From assembly GCA_029222685.1 (NCBI GenBank), contig JARHVB010000019.1, forward strand, positions 1 to 64,000: DNA of 64,000 nt, read 5' to 3'. Positions within the stretch are counted from its first letter, which is position 1; the number at the start of each line of letters is the position of its first letter. Under the pieces are notes generated by a model, which had not been told where the DNA came from, made no database searches, and worked only from the letters and a program-made list of their open reading frames with translations. Source of the DNA: Terripilifer ovatus. Its GTDB lineage: Bacteria; Pseudomonadota; Alphaproteobacteria; Rhizobiales; Beijerinckiaceae. Position numbers and translations under genes: made by a program. Shown piece after piece: positions 9,520 through 19,734 of this stretch.

Positions 9520-9657
9520 CTAGCCCTGCGGTCCGCGATACAGGAAGGGCACGTCGATCTGGCCGGAGGCGAAGGCCACGGCGACAATATGGATGACGAG
9601 GACGAGAATCACCGCCGGGAGCCAGCGCGATCGAGTGGCGAGGAGGCTTGCTATCAT
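9520..9657 (-). CDS. Small single-pass membrane protein (45 aa)
   Basis: An ATG-to-TAG frame of 46 codons reads MIASLLATRSRWLPAVILVL and continues with IHIVAVAFASGQ. This gives a short basic N-terminus, one hydrophobic segment and a 17-residue tail ending in LYRGPQG. It ends 3 nt before the TTG start of the acyltransferase and is on the same strand. A role as accessory subunit of the acyltransferase is inferred from position only. I recognise no family. The ribosome binding site is weak. The hydrophobic segment and tight spacing are the reasons to believe it is real. Confidence 0.55.
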   Translation of the reverse strand: MIASLLATRSRWLPAVILVLVIHIVAVAFASGQIDVPFLYRGPQG

Positions 9658-10046
9658 TGGCGGTCTTTTGCGGATGTCCCTCGGTAGGCTGCGAACCCAT
9701 TGAACCGCCGTCTATATACCGCCGGGCTGGGTCGCGCTACGTGGCCTTGTGTTTCGGACGGTCGCGACCTTGCCTGAGGGGCTGGGGTACAAAGGTCCGG
9801 TCTGCGCCGGTCCGGGAGGCGCCCTGTGGAGATTTGTTGCGATCCGCCAGATATTTGGCGCCAAACCCTTCAGCGCTCACGGTCCCGATGCCATTCTTTG
9901 GCTTGACCGGTTGGCTTGCGGGGCAGTTGATCGGATGGGCAATGTCCAGCGTCAGACAAAAAACTGCGGTGTGATCTTCGTCCGTCCGAATGGCGCTATA
10001 TTGCTTGCAAAGCATCATCGTTTGCCAAGCCATAAGGTCCATTGCG
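9658..10046. other. Intergenic region between divergent genes
   Basis: The 389 bp separate the acyltransferase unit (left, minus) from the FkbM gene (right, plus). There is no convincing gene. It holds a perfect 12-bp palindrome, TTTGGCGCCAAA, at 9854-9865. TATATT at 10000-10005, about 40 bp before the FkbM start, could serve as its -10 box, but no matching -35 is clear. Confidence 0.4.
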
Positions 10047-10961
10047 ATGCCTCTCTCCTATACGCAGAATATGGAAGACTACCATCTGGCGTTGGCGTTC
10101 GACGGTCAGGAGTCTGGCACCTATGTCGATGTCGGCGCGGGGCATCCGGTGGCCGACAATGTGTCGCTGTGGTTCTACGAGCGCGGCTGGCATGGCCTCG
10201 TGATCGAGCCGCTAGCCGATCTTGCGGCGCTCTATCCGCGCGTGCGGCCGCGTGACCGCGTCTACGAAGGGCTGGTCGGCCGGACACATGGACTGGCCGA
10301 TTTTTACGAGGTCGACCGGTTGCACGGTTTCTCCACCACCGTGCAGGCGCATGCGGACAACGCGCTGACGTTCGGCGCCGGCTATCGCGTCGCCCAACGG
10401 CCGATCACGACCTTGGCACGGCTCTGTGCGGAGCATGGTCTTAGCCGGATCGATTTCCTCAAAGTCGACGTTGAGGGCGGCGAGGCCGATGTGCTGGCCG
10501 GCAATGACTGGAACCGCTTTCGTCCCAAAATCGTCGTTGCCGAGGCGGTCTCGCCGGGAAAGGGCGAACCCTGCTGGGAAGCGTTCGAGCCGACGCTGCT
10601 GTCGAACGGCTACCGGTTCCGCCTGTTCGATACGCTGAACCGCTTCTATGTCGCCGAGGAACATCCCGAGCTCTTCGACAGGCTGCCCTCCCAACGCGCG
10701 CCCTGGGAAAGCGTGACGCATATGTACGAGATCGGCCGGGCGCCCGAGAGCGCCAACCATCCCGACCATCTTCTCGCCCGGCGGCTGGCGCGCGGATTGT
10801 GGGCAATGCTGCCCCATATCGACCCTGCGCTCATCTCCGAGTTCTTGCGGCGAGGGGGCAGCGGCGAGGCTGCCGATCCGCATGGCGAGGAATTCCGGCT
10901 GGCGCTCGGACGAATTGCCTGCGGCTACGACGGCGGACAGATTGTCGACGAAGAGTCCTGA
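10047..10961 (+). CDS. FkbM family methyltransferase
   Basis: A 304-residue SAM-dependent methyltransferase. The N-terminal SYTQNMEDYHLALAF and TYVDVGAGHPVADNVS blocks are the FkbM-type SAM-binding motif I. IDFLKVDVEGGEADVLAG near residue 140 is the family's most conserved segment. FkbM enzymes O-methylate sugars or polyketides, often in surface polysaccharide synthesis. The start at 10047 (MPLSYTQNMED) was chosen because homology begins there; a longer frame from 9990 adds an unlikely N-terminus. An ordinary AAGGT lies upstream. With the acyltransferase nearby, a role in surface glycan decoration is a reasonable inference. Confidence 0.88.
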   Translation: MPLSYTQNMEDYHLALAFDGQESGTYVDVGAGHPVADNVSLWFYERGWHGLVIEPLADLAALYPRVRPRDRVYEGLVGRTHGLADFYEVDRLHGFSTTVQAHADNALTFGAGYRVAQRPITTLARLCAEHGLSRIDFLKVDVEGGEADVLAGNDWNRFRPKIVVAEAVSPGKGEPCWEAFEPTLLSNGYRFRLFDTLNRFYVAEEHPELFDRLPSQRAPWESVTHMYEIGRAPESANHPDHLLARRLARGLWAMLPHIDPALISEFLRRGGSGEAADPHGEEFRLALGRIACGYDGGQIVDEES

Positions 10962-10993
10962 TCGGCCCCGCCGACTGGCGGACGGTAGGTAGA

Positions 10994-11068
10994 TGGTGGG
11001 CGATACAGGGATCGAACCTGTGACCCCTTCCATGTCAAGGAAGTGCTCTCCCGCTGAGCTAATCGCCC
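10994..11068 (-). tRNA. tRNA-Val (anticodon GAC)
   Basis: On the minus strand the sequence starts GGGCGATTAGCTCAGC and folds as a full cloverleaf. The acceptor stem GGGCGAT pairs with ATCGCCC, the D arm is GCTC/GAGC, the anticodon stem is CTTCC/GGAAG with loop TTGACAT (anticodon GAC), and the T arm is ACAGG-TTCGATC-CCTGT. The CCA tail is encoded. Length is 75 nt. No duplicated tRNA 3' end was seen nearby. Confidence 0.97.
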
Positions 11069-11273
11069 TTCCGTCAAGAAGGCTGCCGGACGAACCGGCG
11101 TGCGGAGTGACAGGGGGTATAAGGGTTCATTGTGCCGGGTGCAAGTGAACAAGGGACTTCAAATTGCTCGAATCCGCCGAAATCCACCGCGCTGCCTGTT
11201 TCCCGCCATTCTTGCCCTGGGCGGGCGCGTGGGGTAGAAACCGGCTGCAACGACCGCAGACGGAGCTCGTATT

Positions 11274-11510
11274 TTGGCCGCTTCCAAGCCGATCAACTGG
11301 CAGAACACCCTGACAATCGTCAGCGTGGGGATTCTCGTCGGCACCGAGCTGGTCGGCATGTCCTGGGCTGCGGGCTGGGCGCTGGGCGGCATTTTCGACC
11401 TGCCGCCGGTGGTTCGCTACGGCATCGAGATTTTCAGCGGCCTGCTCGGCTTTACCGGCCTGTTCTACTTCCTGCGCGCCGCGCTCAAGGTCGAGCCGAT
11501 TCGCGGCTGA
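11274..11510 (+). CDS. Small two-TM membrane protein
   Basis: A 78-residue protein with two hydrophobic segments, about residues 12-36 (LTIVSVGILVGTELVGMSWA) and 47-68 (YGIEIFSGLLGFTGLFYFL). It starts with TTG (11274) preceded by GGAG about 10 nt upstream; no ATG or GTG fits. I recognise no functional family. It stands alone between tRNA-Val and the convergent DUF1850 gene, whose stop is 24 bp away. The 205 bp between the tRNA and this gene hold nothing else convincing. A short conserved membrane protein of unknown role is the most that can be said. Confidence 0.7.
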   Translation: MAASKPINWQNTLTIVSVGILVGTELVGMSWAAGWALGGIFDLPPVVRYGIEIFSGLLGFTGLFYFLRAALKVEPIRG

Positions 11511-11534
11511 CGCGTCCTCTCTCCTGAAATGCTC

Positions 11535-11903
11535 TCAATCCGGGCAGGGTCTCAGGTAAATGATGTCCGCCGCGTCGGTCGCCGTGCCGATGGCGCGGCA
11601 CTGCCCTAACGCACAGAACGTCCAGCCTTCCGGCACGGCGTCGGAGCGGCGCAGCGCGACCTCCGGCAGCGGGCCCAGCACCGGTTTCCAGCGCCAGAAT
11701 TTGCCGTCGAAGACAGCGCCGGCCTGCGGCTCCATGCCCGCGCCATTGCTTTCGGCCCGCGCCCCGACGATCTGCAGCGATGCGGGGCCGACCCTCCATT
11801 CTTCGATCCACTGGGTTTTCTGCACCGAATGGGTCCAGGCCAGGGTGAAGGAGAGCGTGGCGATTTTCGCGACCGTGGAGCCTGTGACGATGCACAGGCT
11901 CAT
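11535..11903 (-). CDS. DUF1850 protein, partner of the TAXI-TRAP transporter
   Basis: A 122-residue protein with an N-terminal hydrophobic stretch (MSLCIVTGSTVAKIATLS) followed by the DUF1850 pattern FTLAWTHSVQKTQWIEEWRV, in which W-HSV-K and the acidic WxEEW motif are characteristic. Its ATG overlaps the stop of the TRAP permease gene by 4 nt (ATGA). DUF1850 proteins are regularly encoded with fused TRAP permeases and TAXI receptors, and this locus repeats that order. The biochemical role is not known; an exported accessory factor is likely from the hydrophobic N-terminus. Confidence 0.85.
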   Translation of the reverse strand: MSLCIVTGSTVAKIATLSFTLAWTHSVQKTQWIEEWRVGPASLQIVGARAESNGAGMEPQAGAVFDGKFWRWKPVLGPLPEVALRRSDAVPEGWTFCALGQCRAIGTATDAADIIYLRPCPD

Positions 11904-13993
11904 GCGGCGGCCGTGCTTTTGGGAACGCCTTGCTGCCGCTTCTTCGTCCAGCTCCAGAAGCTGAGCGCGACTGTCAGCGCGATGGCGAAGGTATCGCTCC
12001 AGGGCAGGGGCGCGATGAAAGCCGCCGCCGCAACACCGGCCAGAACGCGCTCGACGGGTGAGGAGCGCACAAAGTAAAAGCCGATGGCGGCGACCCCGGT
12101 CATCAACATGGCCAGCACCGCTTTCGAAAAGACCCAGGAGACTTCCGTCCAATAGCCGTAATGCGCCGTGATCGCGCCGCCGTCCTGCAGCATGAGGGTC
12201 GGTTCGTAGACGGCCATGAACGGAATGAGGAAGCCCGCCAGCGCGATGCGGCAGGCCTGCCAGCCGATCGCGTCGGGCGACGCCTTGGCGATAGGCGCCG
12301 CCGCCAGCGCCGCCAATGCCACCGGCGGCGTCAGATCGGCGATGATGCCGTAATAGAAGACGAACATATGGCTGACGATGAGCGGCACGCCGAGCTTGAG
12401 CAGCGCGGGGGCCGCGAGCGAGGCGGTGATGATATAGGTCGGGATCGTCGGCAGGCCGGTGCCCAGCACGATCGAGGTGACCATCACCAGCACCAGGCAG
12501 ATGAACAGCGAATCGCGGCCGAAGGAAACGATGTAATTGCCGAAGGTGGAGGCCGCCCCCGTCAGGGTCATCGTGCCGATGACGGTGCCGACGATGGCGC
12601 AGGCGAGACCGACCGGCAGCGCCTGGCGGGCACCGTCGGCGAGCGCATCGCGGCACATTGCGAGCGTGTCGCGGCCGCCACGCGAGAACAGGTTGACGAC
12701 GACCAGCACGCCGACCAGCGCGACGATGATCCAGACGCCGAACTTCAGGAGCGAAGCGGCGATGAGGCCGACGGCGATCCAGAACGCGAAGCGCATGCCC
12801 TGTTGTGAAATGTTGAGCGAGATCGCGCCGCCGAGAATCATGATCGCAGTGAGCGCCAGGCCGACCGAGCCGGCGAACAGCGGCGTGAAGCCGTCGAGGA
12901 GCAGCACGACGAGTACGCAGAGCGGCAGTGCCAGGTGCCATTGTTTCCTGAGCGCGTTGCGGATGCTCGGCAGTTGCGACCGAGGAATGCCGATCAGGCC
13001 GTGCTTGCCGGCTTCCAGGTGCACCATCCAGAAGGCCGAGGCGAAATAGATGATGGCCGGTAAAATCGCTGCCTTGATGATTTCCACATAGGGCACGCCG
13101 ATATTCTCGGCCATGATGAAAGCGACGGCGCCCATCACCGGCGGCATGATCTGGCCGCCCATGGAGGCCGTGGCCTCGACGCCGCCGGCGAACGACGCCT
13201 GATAGCCAAAGCGCTTCATGAGGGGAATCGTGAACTGGCCGACGGTGACCACATTGGCGACGCCGGAGCCTGAAATCGTTCCCATCATCGCCGAGGATAT
13301 GACGGCCACTTTCGCCGCGCCGCCGCGCGCCCAGCCGACGAGGCCCATGGCGACATCGTTGAAGAGCTGGATCATGCCGGCACGTTCAAGGAACGAGCCG
13401 AACAGGATGAAGAGGAAAATATAGGTCGCCGAAATGCCGGTCGGCGTTCCGTAGATGCCTTCGGTGCCGAAGCTCATCTGCTCGATGACCTGCCCGAAGC
13501 TGTAGCCGCGATGATCGAGCGGCGGCGGCAGATAATTGCCGAAAAAAGCATAGGCCAGAAACGCCAGGCAGATGAGCGGCAAAGCCGCGCCCATCAGCAT
13601 CCACGAGACGGCGAACAGGATCGTCAGCGCCGAGATGCCGACGATGAGATCGAGCTGGGTCAGATCGTCGGCGCGGTTGACGAGATCGATGTAGAAAATC
13701 CAGTGATAGAGGCCGCAGGCAAAACTGGCGAGGCCGATCACCCAGCCGGCGAGGCGAAGCGCCGGGCTGCTGGTCCTGTGATTGGCGATGAGCGCCGCGC
13801 CGACAAGCGTCAGAAAGCCGACGTGCACCGTGCGCAGCACCTGGGTCGGCAGAAACGCATAGAGCGACGTGGCGATCTGGAATGCGGCGAAGGCGAAAGC
13901 GATCCAGAACAGAGCCCTTGCCGGAAAGCCTTCGCCCCAGCCGGCCGGAAGGCCGTGCTCGATTTCGAGTTCGGTCGGTGTTGCGACGCTCAT
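11900..13993 (-). CDS. TRAP transporter permease, fused small and large subunits (4TM/12TM)
   Basis: A 697-residue integral membrane protein. The N-terminal four segments correspond to the DctQ-like small subunit and the rest to the DctM large subunit; GSFLERAGMIQLFNDVAMG and GTISGSGVANVVTVG are DctM-type helices. Fused permeases of this kind use TAXI receptors. The secondary transporter takes up organic acids, with a Na+ or H+ gradient as driver. The substrate is not evident. It lies 28 bp after the receptor gene and overlaps the DUF1850 gene, so the three form one operon read right to left. Confidence 0.93.
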   Translation of the reverse strand: MSVATPTELEIEHGLPAGWGEGFPARALFWIAFAFAAFQIATSLYAFLPTQVLRTVHVGFLTLVGAALIANHRTSSPALRLAGWVIGLASFACGLYHWIFYIDLVNRADDLTQLDLIVGISALTILFAVSWMLMGAALPLICLAFLAYAFFGNYLPPPLDHRGYSFGQVIEQMSFGTEGIYGTPTGISATYIFLFILFGSFLERAGMIQLFNDVAMGLVGWARGGAAKVAVISSAMMGTISGSGVANVVTVGQFTIPLMKRFGYQASFAGGVEATASMGGQIMPPVMGAVAFIMAENIGVPYVEIIKAAILPAIIYFASAFWMVHLEAGKHGLIGIPRSQLPSIRNALRKQWHLALPLCVLVVLLLDGFTPLFAGSVGLALTAIMILGGAISLNISQQGMRFAFWIAVGLIAASLLKFGVWIIVALVGVLVVVNLFSRGGRDTLAMCRDALADGARQALPVGLACAIVGTVIGTMTLTGAASTFGNYIVSFGRDSLFICLVLVMVTSIVLGTGLPTIPTYIITASLAAPALLKLGVPLIVSHMFVFYYGIIADLTPPVALAALAAAPIAKASPDAIGWQACRIALAGFLIPFMAVYEPTLMLQDGGAITAHYGYWTEVSWVFSKAVLAMLMTGVAAIGFYFVRSSPVERVLAGVAAAAFIAPLPWSDTFAIALTVALSFWSWTKKRQQGVPKSTAAA

Positions 13994-14021
13994 TGTGTGA
14001 AGTTCTTTCTGGCGAAACGGG

Positions 14022-15011
14022 CTATTTCGCGACGCCGTGTTCTTTGAAATATCTTTCCGCGCCCGGATGCATGGGAACCGGCATGCCCTCCAGCGCCTTC
14101 TTGATGTCGATGTCCTTGGCGGCGGAATGGGCGGAGCGCAATTCGTCGAGATTGTCGAAGATGGCCTTGGTCATCTCGTAGACGGCATTGTCCGACAGGT
14201 CGGAGCGGGTGACCAGATAGTTGACGACGGCGGCGGTGGCGACGTCGGTGTCCTGGCCGGTATAGGTGCCCTTCGGGATGATGCCCTTGATGTAGGGCGC
14301 GCCGGTCTTGTCGACGACGGCAGCCGGGATCTCGACGACGTTGATGGCGACGGAGCTGGCGAGGTCGCGGATGGCGGCGACGCCGAGGCCGGCCGATTGC
14401 AGGGTCGCGTCGAGTTGGCGGTTCTTCATCAGGTCGACGGATTCGCCGAACGGCAGATATTCGATCTTGCCGAGATCCTTGTAGGTAATGCCGGCGGCGG
14501 CAAGGATGGCCCGGGCATTGAGCTCGGTGCCTGATTTCGGCGCGCCGACGGAGAGGCGTTTGCCTTTCAGGTCGGCGAGCGTCTTGATGCCGCTGTCCTT
14601 CGAAGCGACGATCTGGACGAAGTTCGGATAGATGGCGGCCATACCGCGCAATTTGGTCTGCTTGGTCTTGAAGCCGGCTTCCTCATTGCCCTCCCAGGCA
14701 AAGGCGAGGCTATCGCCGAGAGTGAAGGCGATTTCGCCCTTGCCCTGCTGCAGCAGGACCAGATTTTCGACAGAAGCCTTCGTCGCCTGCACGGACGGAC
14801 GCGAGCCCTTGACCTTTTCGGTGAGGATTTTCGAGATGGCGACGCCCATCGGATAGTAAACGCCCGAGGTTCCGCCGGTCAAAATACCAATAAATTCCTG
14901 AGCTTTCACCGGGGCGCTGAGCAGAATCGCACCAAAGACACCGGCGGCGGCGAACTTCCCGGCAGTTACAAAGCTTCTCATTACTGGGGTCGTCGGGAAA
15001 TGACTGGTCAT
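14022..15011 (-). CDS. TAXI family TRAP transporter solute-binding receptor
   Basis: A 329-residue periplasmic receptor. After an N-terminal signal region ending PVKAQ (about residue 38) comes FIGILTGGTSGVYYPMGVAIS, the GGTSGVYYP signature of TAXI receptors, then SGIKTLADLKGKRLSVGAPKSGTE and a NIHIDA-like C-terminal domain. It delivers solute to the fused TRAP permease downstream. Glutamate-like or C4/C5 acids are common TAXI ligands, but nothing here fixes the ligand. The ATG at 15011 follows GAGGG by 9 nt. It is the first gene of the operon. Confidence 0.92.
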   Translation of the reverse strand: MTSHFPTTPVMRSFVTAGKFAAAGVFGAILLSAPVKAQEFIGILTGGTSGVYYPMGVAISKILTEKVKGSRPSVQATKASVENLVLLQQGKGEIAFTLGDSLAFAWEGNEEAGFKTKQTKLRGMAAIYPNFVQIVASKDSGIKTLADLKGKRLSVGAPKSGTELNARAILAAAGITYKDLGKIEYLPFGESVDLMKNRQLDATLQSAGLGVAAIRDLASSVAINVVEIPAAVVDKTGAPYIKGIIPKGTYTGQDTDVATAAVVNYLVTRSDLSDNAVYEMTKAIFDNLDELRSAHSAAKDIDIKKALEGMPVPMHPGAERYFKEHGVAK

Positions 15012-15186
15012 GAAAGCGTCCCTCGCAGTTGATCTGGCCGATGTTCATCGGCTGTTGTTGTAATTATTCATGCAATGGCCTGATGCTCAAGCGCGGGGGG
15101 CATTTTTCTTTCGGAATTCGACTAAAGTCCTTAGCTCGCGCTTTCATAACTGGACGAGACCGTCCGGCATAACTATTTGCTGGTTC

Positions 15187-16473
15187 ATGACCCTTCCTTC
15201 AGGTGATCTGACGAACGATGTCGACGTGGTGGTGATCGGCGCGGGTGCAGCCGGCGTCGCGGCTGGCCAGGCGCTGGCGAAAGCGGGCGTTTCCTTTCTG
15301 GTGATCGAGGCACGCTCGCGTCCCGGCGGCCGCGCATGGACCAGCCTGGTGGATGCAGGCGGGGCGAGCTATCCCGTCGATATGGGCTGTGGCTGGCTGC
15401 ATTCGGCCGATCGCAATCCACTCGTTGCCATCGCGCGTGATCTTGGCCTCACGGTCGATGAAACCATTCCGCCCTGGCAGCGGGAGATTTCCGCCGATGG
15501 ATTTTCCGCTCAGCAGCAACGTGAGTTTCGCCGTGCCCAGGAGCTGTTCTATGCGCGCCTGGAGAAGGCGGCGGGCGAGCCGCAGGACCGGCCTGCCGCC
15601 GATCTGCTGGAACCCGGATCGCCATGGACCCCGCTGATGCATGCGATCAGCACTTACGTGAACGGCGTCGAGCTCGATCGCCTGTCGGTGAAGGACTTCG
15701 ACAACTATCACGACACCGAAATCAACTACCGCGTGGTCGAGGGCTACGGCACACTGATCGCGCGCCATGGGGCGGCCTTGCCCATCATCTACGATTGTCC
15801 GGTGCAGACGGTCGATCATTCCGGCACGCGCATTCGCGTCACGTGTGCAAATGGAGCCGTCGCCGCACGAGCCGTTATCGTCACCGTGCCGACCAATCTG
15901 ATCGCCCAGGAGAGGATCGTGTTCACGCCGGCTTTGCCGGACAAGCTCGATGCCGCCGCCAACCTGCCGTTGGGCCAGGACGACAAACTATTCCTCTCGG
16001 TCGATCGCGCCGAGGATCTGCCGGACAACAGCCGGCTGTTCGGATCGATGGAGCGCGCGGCGACAGGCAACTATCATCTGCGTCCGTTCGGACGGCCGCT
16101 GATCGAGGGCTATTACGGCGGCGCCTGCGCACGCGATCTGGAAAAAGAGGGCATCGAAGGGTTCGCGGCGTTTGCGCGCGAGGAGCTTGTTTCCATGCTC
16201 GGCTCGGTGTGGCGCGATCGTCTCAAGCCGCTTGCCGTGAGCGGATGGGCGCAGGATTCCTTTGCGACAGGCTCCTATTCCCATGCCTTGCCGGGCCATT
16301 GGGACAAGCGGGCCGTGCTTGCGGCGCCTGTGAACGAGCGGTTGTTTTTTGCCGGCGAAGCAACGTCGCCGCATTTTTTCTCGACCGCCCATGGCGCCTA
16401 TGAAAGCGGTGAGCGCGCCGCACAGGAAGCGCTGGCGGGGCTCAAAATCGCGGCAGAAGGCCCGAGTCGATAA
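15187..16473 (+). CDS. Flavin monoamine oxidase family protein (FAD-dependent)
   Basis: A 428-residue amine oxidase-fold enzyme. The N-terminus has the FAD dinucleotide-binding VVVIGAGAAGVAAGQALAKAG and the EARSRPGGRAW motif. The C-terminus has LFFAGEATSPHFFSTAHGAYESGERAA, which closes the FAD site. Such enzymes oxidise amines or polyamines to imines with oxygen as acceptor. The start was placed at 15187 (MTLPSGDLTNDVDVVVIG); an in-frame start at 15070 adds 39 poorly structured residues. The 3' end overlaps the convergent gene at 16442 by 32 bp. The substrate cannot be inferred. Confidence 0.85.
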   Translation: MTLPSGDLTNDVDVVVIGAGAAGVAAGQALAKAGVSFLVIEARSRPGGRAWTSLVDAGGASYPVDMGCGWLHSADRNPLVAIARDLGLTVDETIPPWQREISADGFSAQQQREFRRAQELFYARLEKAAGEPQDRPAADLLEPGSPWTPLMHAISTYVNGVELDRLSVKDFDNYHDTEINYRVVEGYGTLIARHGAALPIIYDCPVQTVDHSGTRIRVTCANGAVAARAVIVTVPTNLIAQERIVFTPALPDKLDAAANLPLGQDDKLFLSVDRAEDLPDNSRLFGSMERAATGNYHLRPFGRPLIEGYYGGACARDLEKEGIEGFAAFAREELVSMLGSVWRDRLKPLAVSGWAQDSFATGSYSHALPGHWDKRAVLAAPVNERLFFAGEATSPHFFSTAHGAYESGERAAQEALAGLKIAAEGPSR

Positions 16474-18154
16474 GCCGCCGGTGGAAAGCCAGCACGGCAT
16501 CGCGCTGCGGACAATCGAAATATCTGCCGCCGCAGACCTGCATGAGTCGTAATCTCTCGCGCCATGACGCCGGCATGGGCAGGCGCGCCGCATCGAGCAG
16601 GATGGCGCCGAGATAGCCGACATCGACGACATCGATCGCCGGCGGGGGCGGTGGCACGTAGTTGACGCCGTCGAGCGCGTAATAGGTGGTCATGGCCGGC
16701 GAATCCGGTGCGAACTGCATGTCCTTGACGTCGGCGTTCTGGTTGTAGCCGAAGAGATAGGCGATCGGCAGGGCATGGTGATCGCCGTAATGAACAATGA
16801 GGAAATGCTCCTGCGGGAAGCGTTCCCGCAATTGCCGCTTCAGGTCGTCATAGTCGATTTTCGCCAGGCTCAGGCGGCGCAGATATTCGTTGATCTCGGG
16901 ATGGGTGCCGGGGCCGCCGCCGGGCACTTCGACGCCGGGCTGGAAGGCGATGTCATAAGGCCAATGCGCCGACATGGTCTGGATATAGGTGAAGAGCGGC
17001 TTTTGCGATACGGCAAGATGGCGGCTGAGTTCATCCAGCGCGTTGTTGAAATAGAACCGGTCCGTCTCCCAATCGCTTTTGGCGCCCTGGGCCTTGCGGT
17101 CAAAGATTTCGCCGATGCCGATGGTTTCGAAAAACTTGGCGTTGCCGAAAAAGCCCTTGAAGGCCGGGTAGAACATGACGGTGCGATAGCCGCAGTTCTG
17201 CATCGCCAGAGGCAGCGTGTCGCGCAGGTGGCCCGCCGTGAAATATTGGATGAAATGCTTCATGCCGCCGAAGAACTGGCTCGACAGGCCGAGCAGAACT
17301 GAGGATTCCGTCAGCCATGATCCGCCGCCGAACGTCTCGACTCTCATCTTATGCATCTTGCCGTCGAAGGAATTGAAGAGCGGCATGATGGCGGGATCGA
17401 ATTTCAATTCCGGAAACAGCGACGGCGGACCCACCGATTCCTCGTGAATGAGGATGACATGCGGCGGCTTTGCGAGCGGCACGCAGGCCTCGTTGCCGGC
17501 GAAGGGCGGCGCGTTGCTTTTCGAGGCCGCCTCGATCAGGCTGCCGCGCAGCATTGCTTCCACCGTCTCATTGAACGAAATGAGAAAGGACGACCAGTGC
17601 CAGTCGGGAAAGTTGTAGAGCATGTGCGGGCGTTCGCCGCGCCATTTCTCGCCGGCGGTAGCCAGCAGCAGGCAGGCAGCGCAGCCGGTCAGCGCCCATT
17701 TGCGGGCGATACTCTGCGCTTCGAAGCGCCCGATCAGCCAGGCGCCGGCGGTCATGCCGGCGAGGCCCACGGTCAGAATGGCGATTGCGCCTGGATGGCC
17801 ACGCCACCAGCCGGCGACCGTGTCCCATGACCCGGCGTAATAGACGAAATCCCAAGTGTGCAGGGCGACGGTCGTCGCCCGATATTTGACATAAGACGTA
17901 GCGCTGACGACGGCGATGAAGGATATCAGCGCAATGAGGGAGGCGAGCGGCTTGCGCGTGGCGAAGACAAGCGCCGCGAGAAGCGCAGCCGTGAGCAGCG
18001 TCACGAATATGAAATTGGAGACGTAACCTTCCGTCAGATAAAGGCGGTAGGTCAGCGCGCCGGCAACAGCAACGAATAGGGATACGACCAGCCACGCCGG
18101 AAAGGCTCGGCGCGGCGTTGGTGGCGTTGTCGATGCAGGCGGCAGGTCGTCCAT
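16442..18154 (-). CDS. LTA synthase-like membrane protein with sulfatase/alkaline phosphatase fold
   Basis: A 570-residue protein. Residues 1-190 hold several membrane helices, and the remainder is a sulfatase-type catalytic domain. VILIHEESVGPPSLF (E as first metal ligand), ETFGGGSWLTESSVLLGL with the nucleophile Thr or Ser, and FLIVHYGDHHALPI (metal-binding DHH) are the key motifs. In Gram-negative bacteria such proteins are phosphoethanolamine or glycerol-phosphate transferases acting on periplasmic glycans or lipids. The exact donor and acceptor are unknown. Its end overlaps the convergent amine oxidase gene. Confidence 0.82.
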   Translation of the reverse strand: MDDLPPASTTPPTPRRAFPAWLVVSLFVAVAGALTYRLYLTEGYVSNFIFVTLLTAALLAALVFATRKPLASLIALISFIAVVSATSYVKYRATTVALHTWDFVYYAGSWDTVAGWWRGHPGAIAILTVGLAGMTAGAWLIGRFEAQSIARKWALTGCAACLLLATAGEKWRGERPHMLYNFPDWHWSSFLISFNETVEAMLRGSLIEAASKSNAPPFAGNEACVPLAKPPHVILIHEESVGPPSLFPELKFDPAIMPLFNSFDGKMHKMRVETFGGGSWLTESSVLLGLSSQFFGGMKHFIQYFTAGHLRDTLPLAMQNCGYRTVMFYPAFKGFFGNAKFFETIGIGEIFDRKAQGAKSDWETDRFYFNNALDELSRHLAVSQKPLFTYIQTMSAHWPYDIAFQPGVEVPGGGPGTHPEINEYLRRLSLAKIDYDDLKRQLRERFPQEHFLIVHYGDHHALPIAYLFGYNQNADVKDMQFAPDSPAMTTYYALDGVNYVPPPPPAIDVVDVGYLGAILLDAARLPMPASWRERLRLMQVCGGRYFDCPQRDAVLAFHRRLIDSGLLPRF

Positions 18155-18183
18155 GTTTCAGGCTTTCCTGCCGCTCCGCGACT

Positions 18184-19293
<1,110 letters not shown>

Positions 19294-19352
19294 AGAGCGG
19301 TCTCCGAAATGGGTCGGGCAGCATATTGCCGTTTGTTGGACGCAGGTAAAGG

Positions 19353-19625
19353 TCACGCCACCATGTATTTCCAGCGGATGAAAAACGCCACGGCCGCGGG
19401 AATGGCGAAGACGAGCAGGAAGATCGGCGTCTCATCGGCCACCGAATAGCCGGCCCTGGTGACGCCGTGCCACATGTTGAGCGCTGCGCCCGCGAGCCAG
19501 AGCGGGATGAAACAGAGCGCGCCCGTGGGCAGGGCCGCCTGGGTTTGGCCGCCGGCAAAATAGCTGGCGAGAAGGCAGGCGGCGAGCAGGCAAAAACCTG
19601 CGGCAAGAACGTAGATCGTGTGCAA
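19353..19625 (-). CDS. Small membrane protein, three predicted TM segments
   Basis: A 90-residue hydrophobic protein with segments at about residues 4-24, 33-52 and 66-84 and the C-terminal RWKYMVA. It starts with TTG at 19625, with AAGGAG about 10 nt upstream, a strong ribosome binding site that supports the start. It lies upstream of frmA on the same strand, 59 bp apart, so cotranscription is possible. I recognise no family. A fit with many small inner-membrane proteins of unknown role in Hyphomicrobiales is the most that can be said. Confidence 0.75.
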   Translation of the reverse strand: MHTIYVLAAGFCLLAACLLASYFAGGQTQAALPTGALCFIPLWLAGAALNMWHGVTRAGYSVADETPIFLLVFAIPAAVAFFIRWKYMVA

Positions 19626-19734
19626 GGTCGCAATCTCCTTGTCCCGACGCGTTGCCTTTTGCCGGGCCTGACTTCAAATTGTAATCAAGCGGATACAGCA
19701 TATACAGGCGCCGGCCCGGCTGTCAGGAGTGACA

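Noticed and set aside
10994..11068. tRNA-Val as an integration site for a genomic island
   Set aside because: No integrase gene and no repeated tRNA 3' end were seen within the window.
11535..12941. A 468-codon frame covering the DUF1850 gene and part of the TRAP permease
   Set aside because: Only the last 122 codons are real (DUF1850); the upstream part is out of frame with the permease and is Arg/His-rich.
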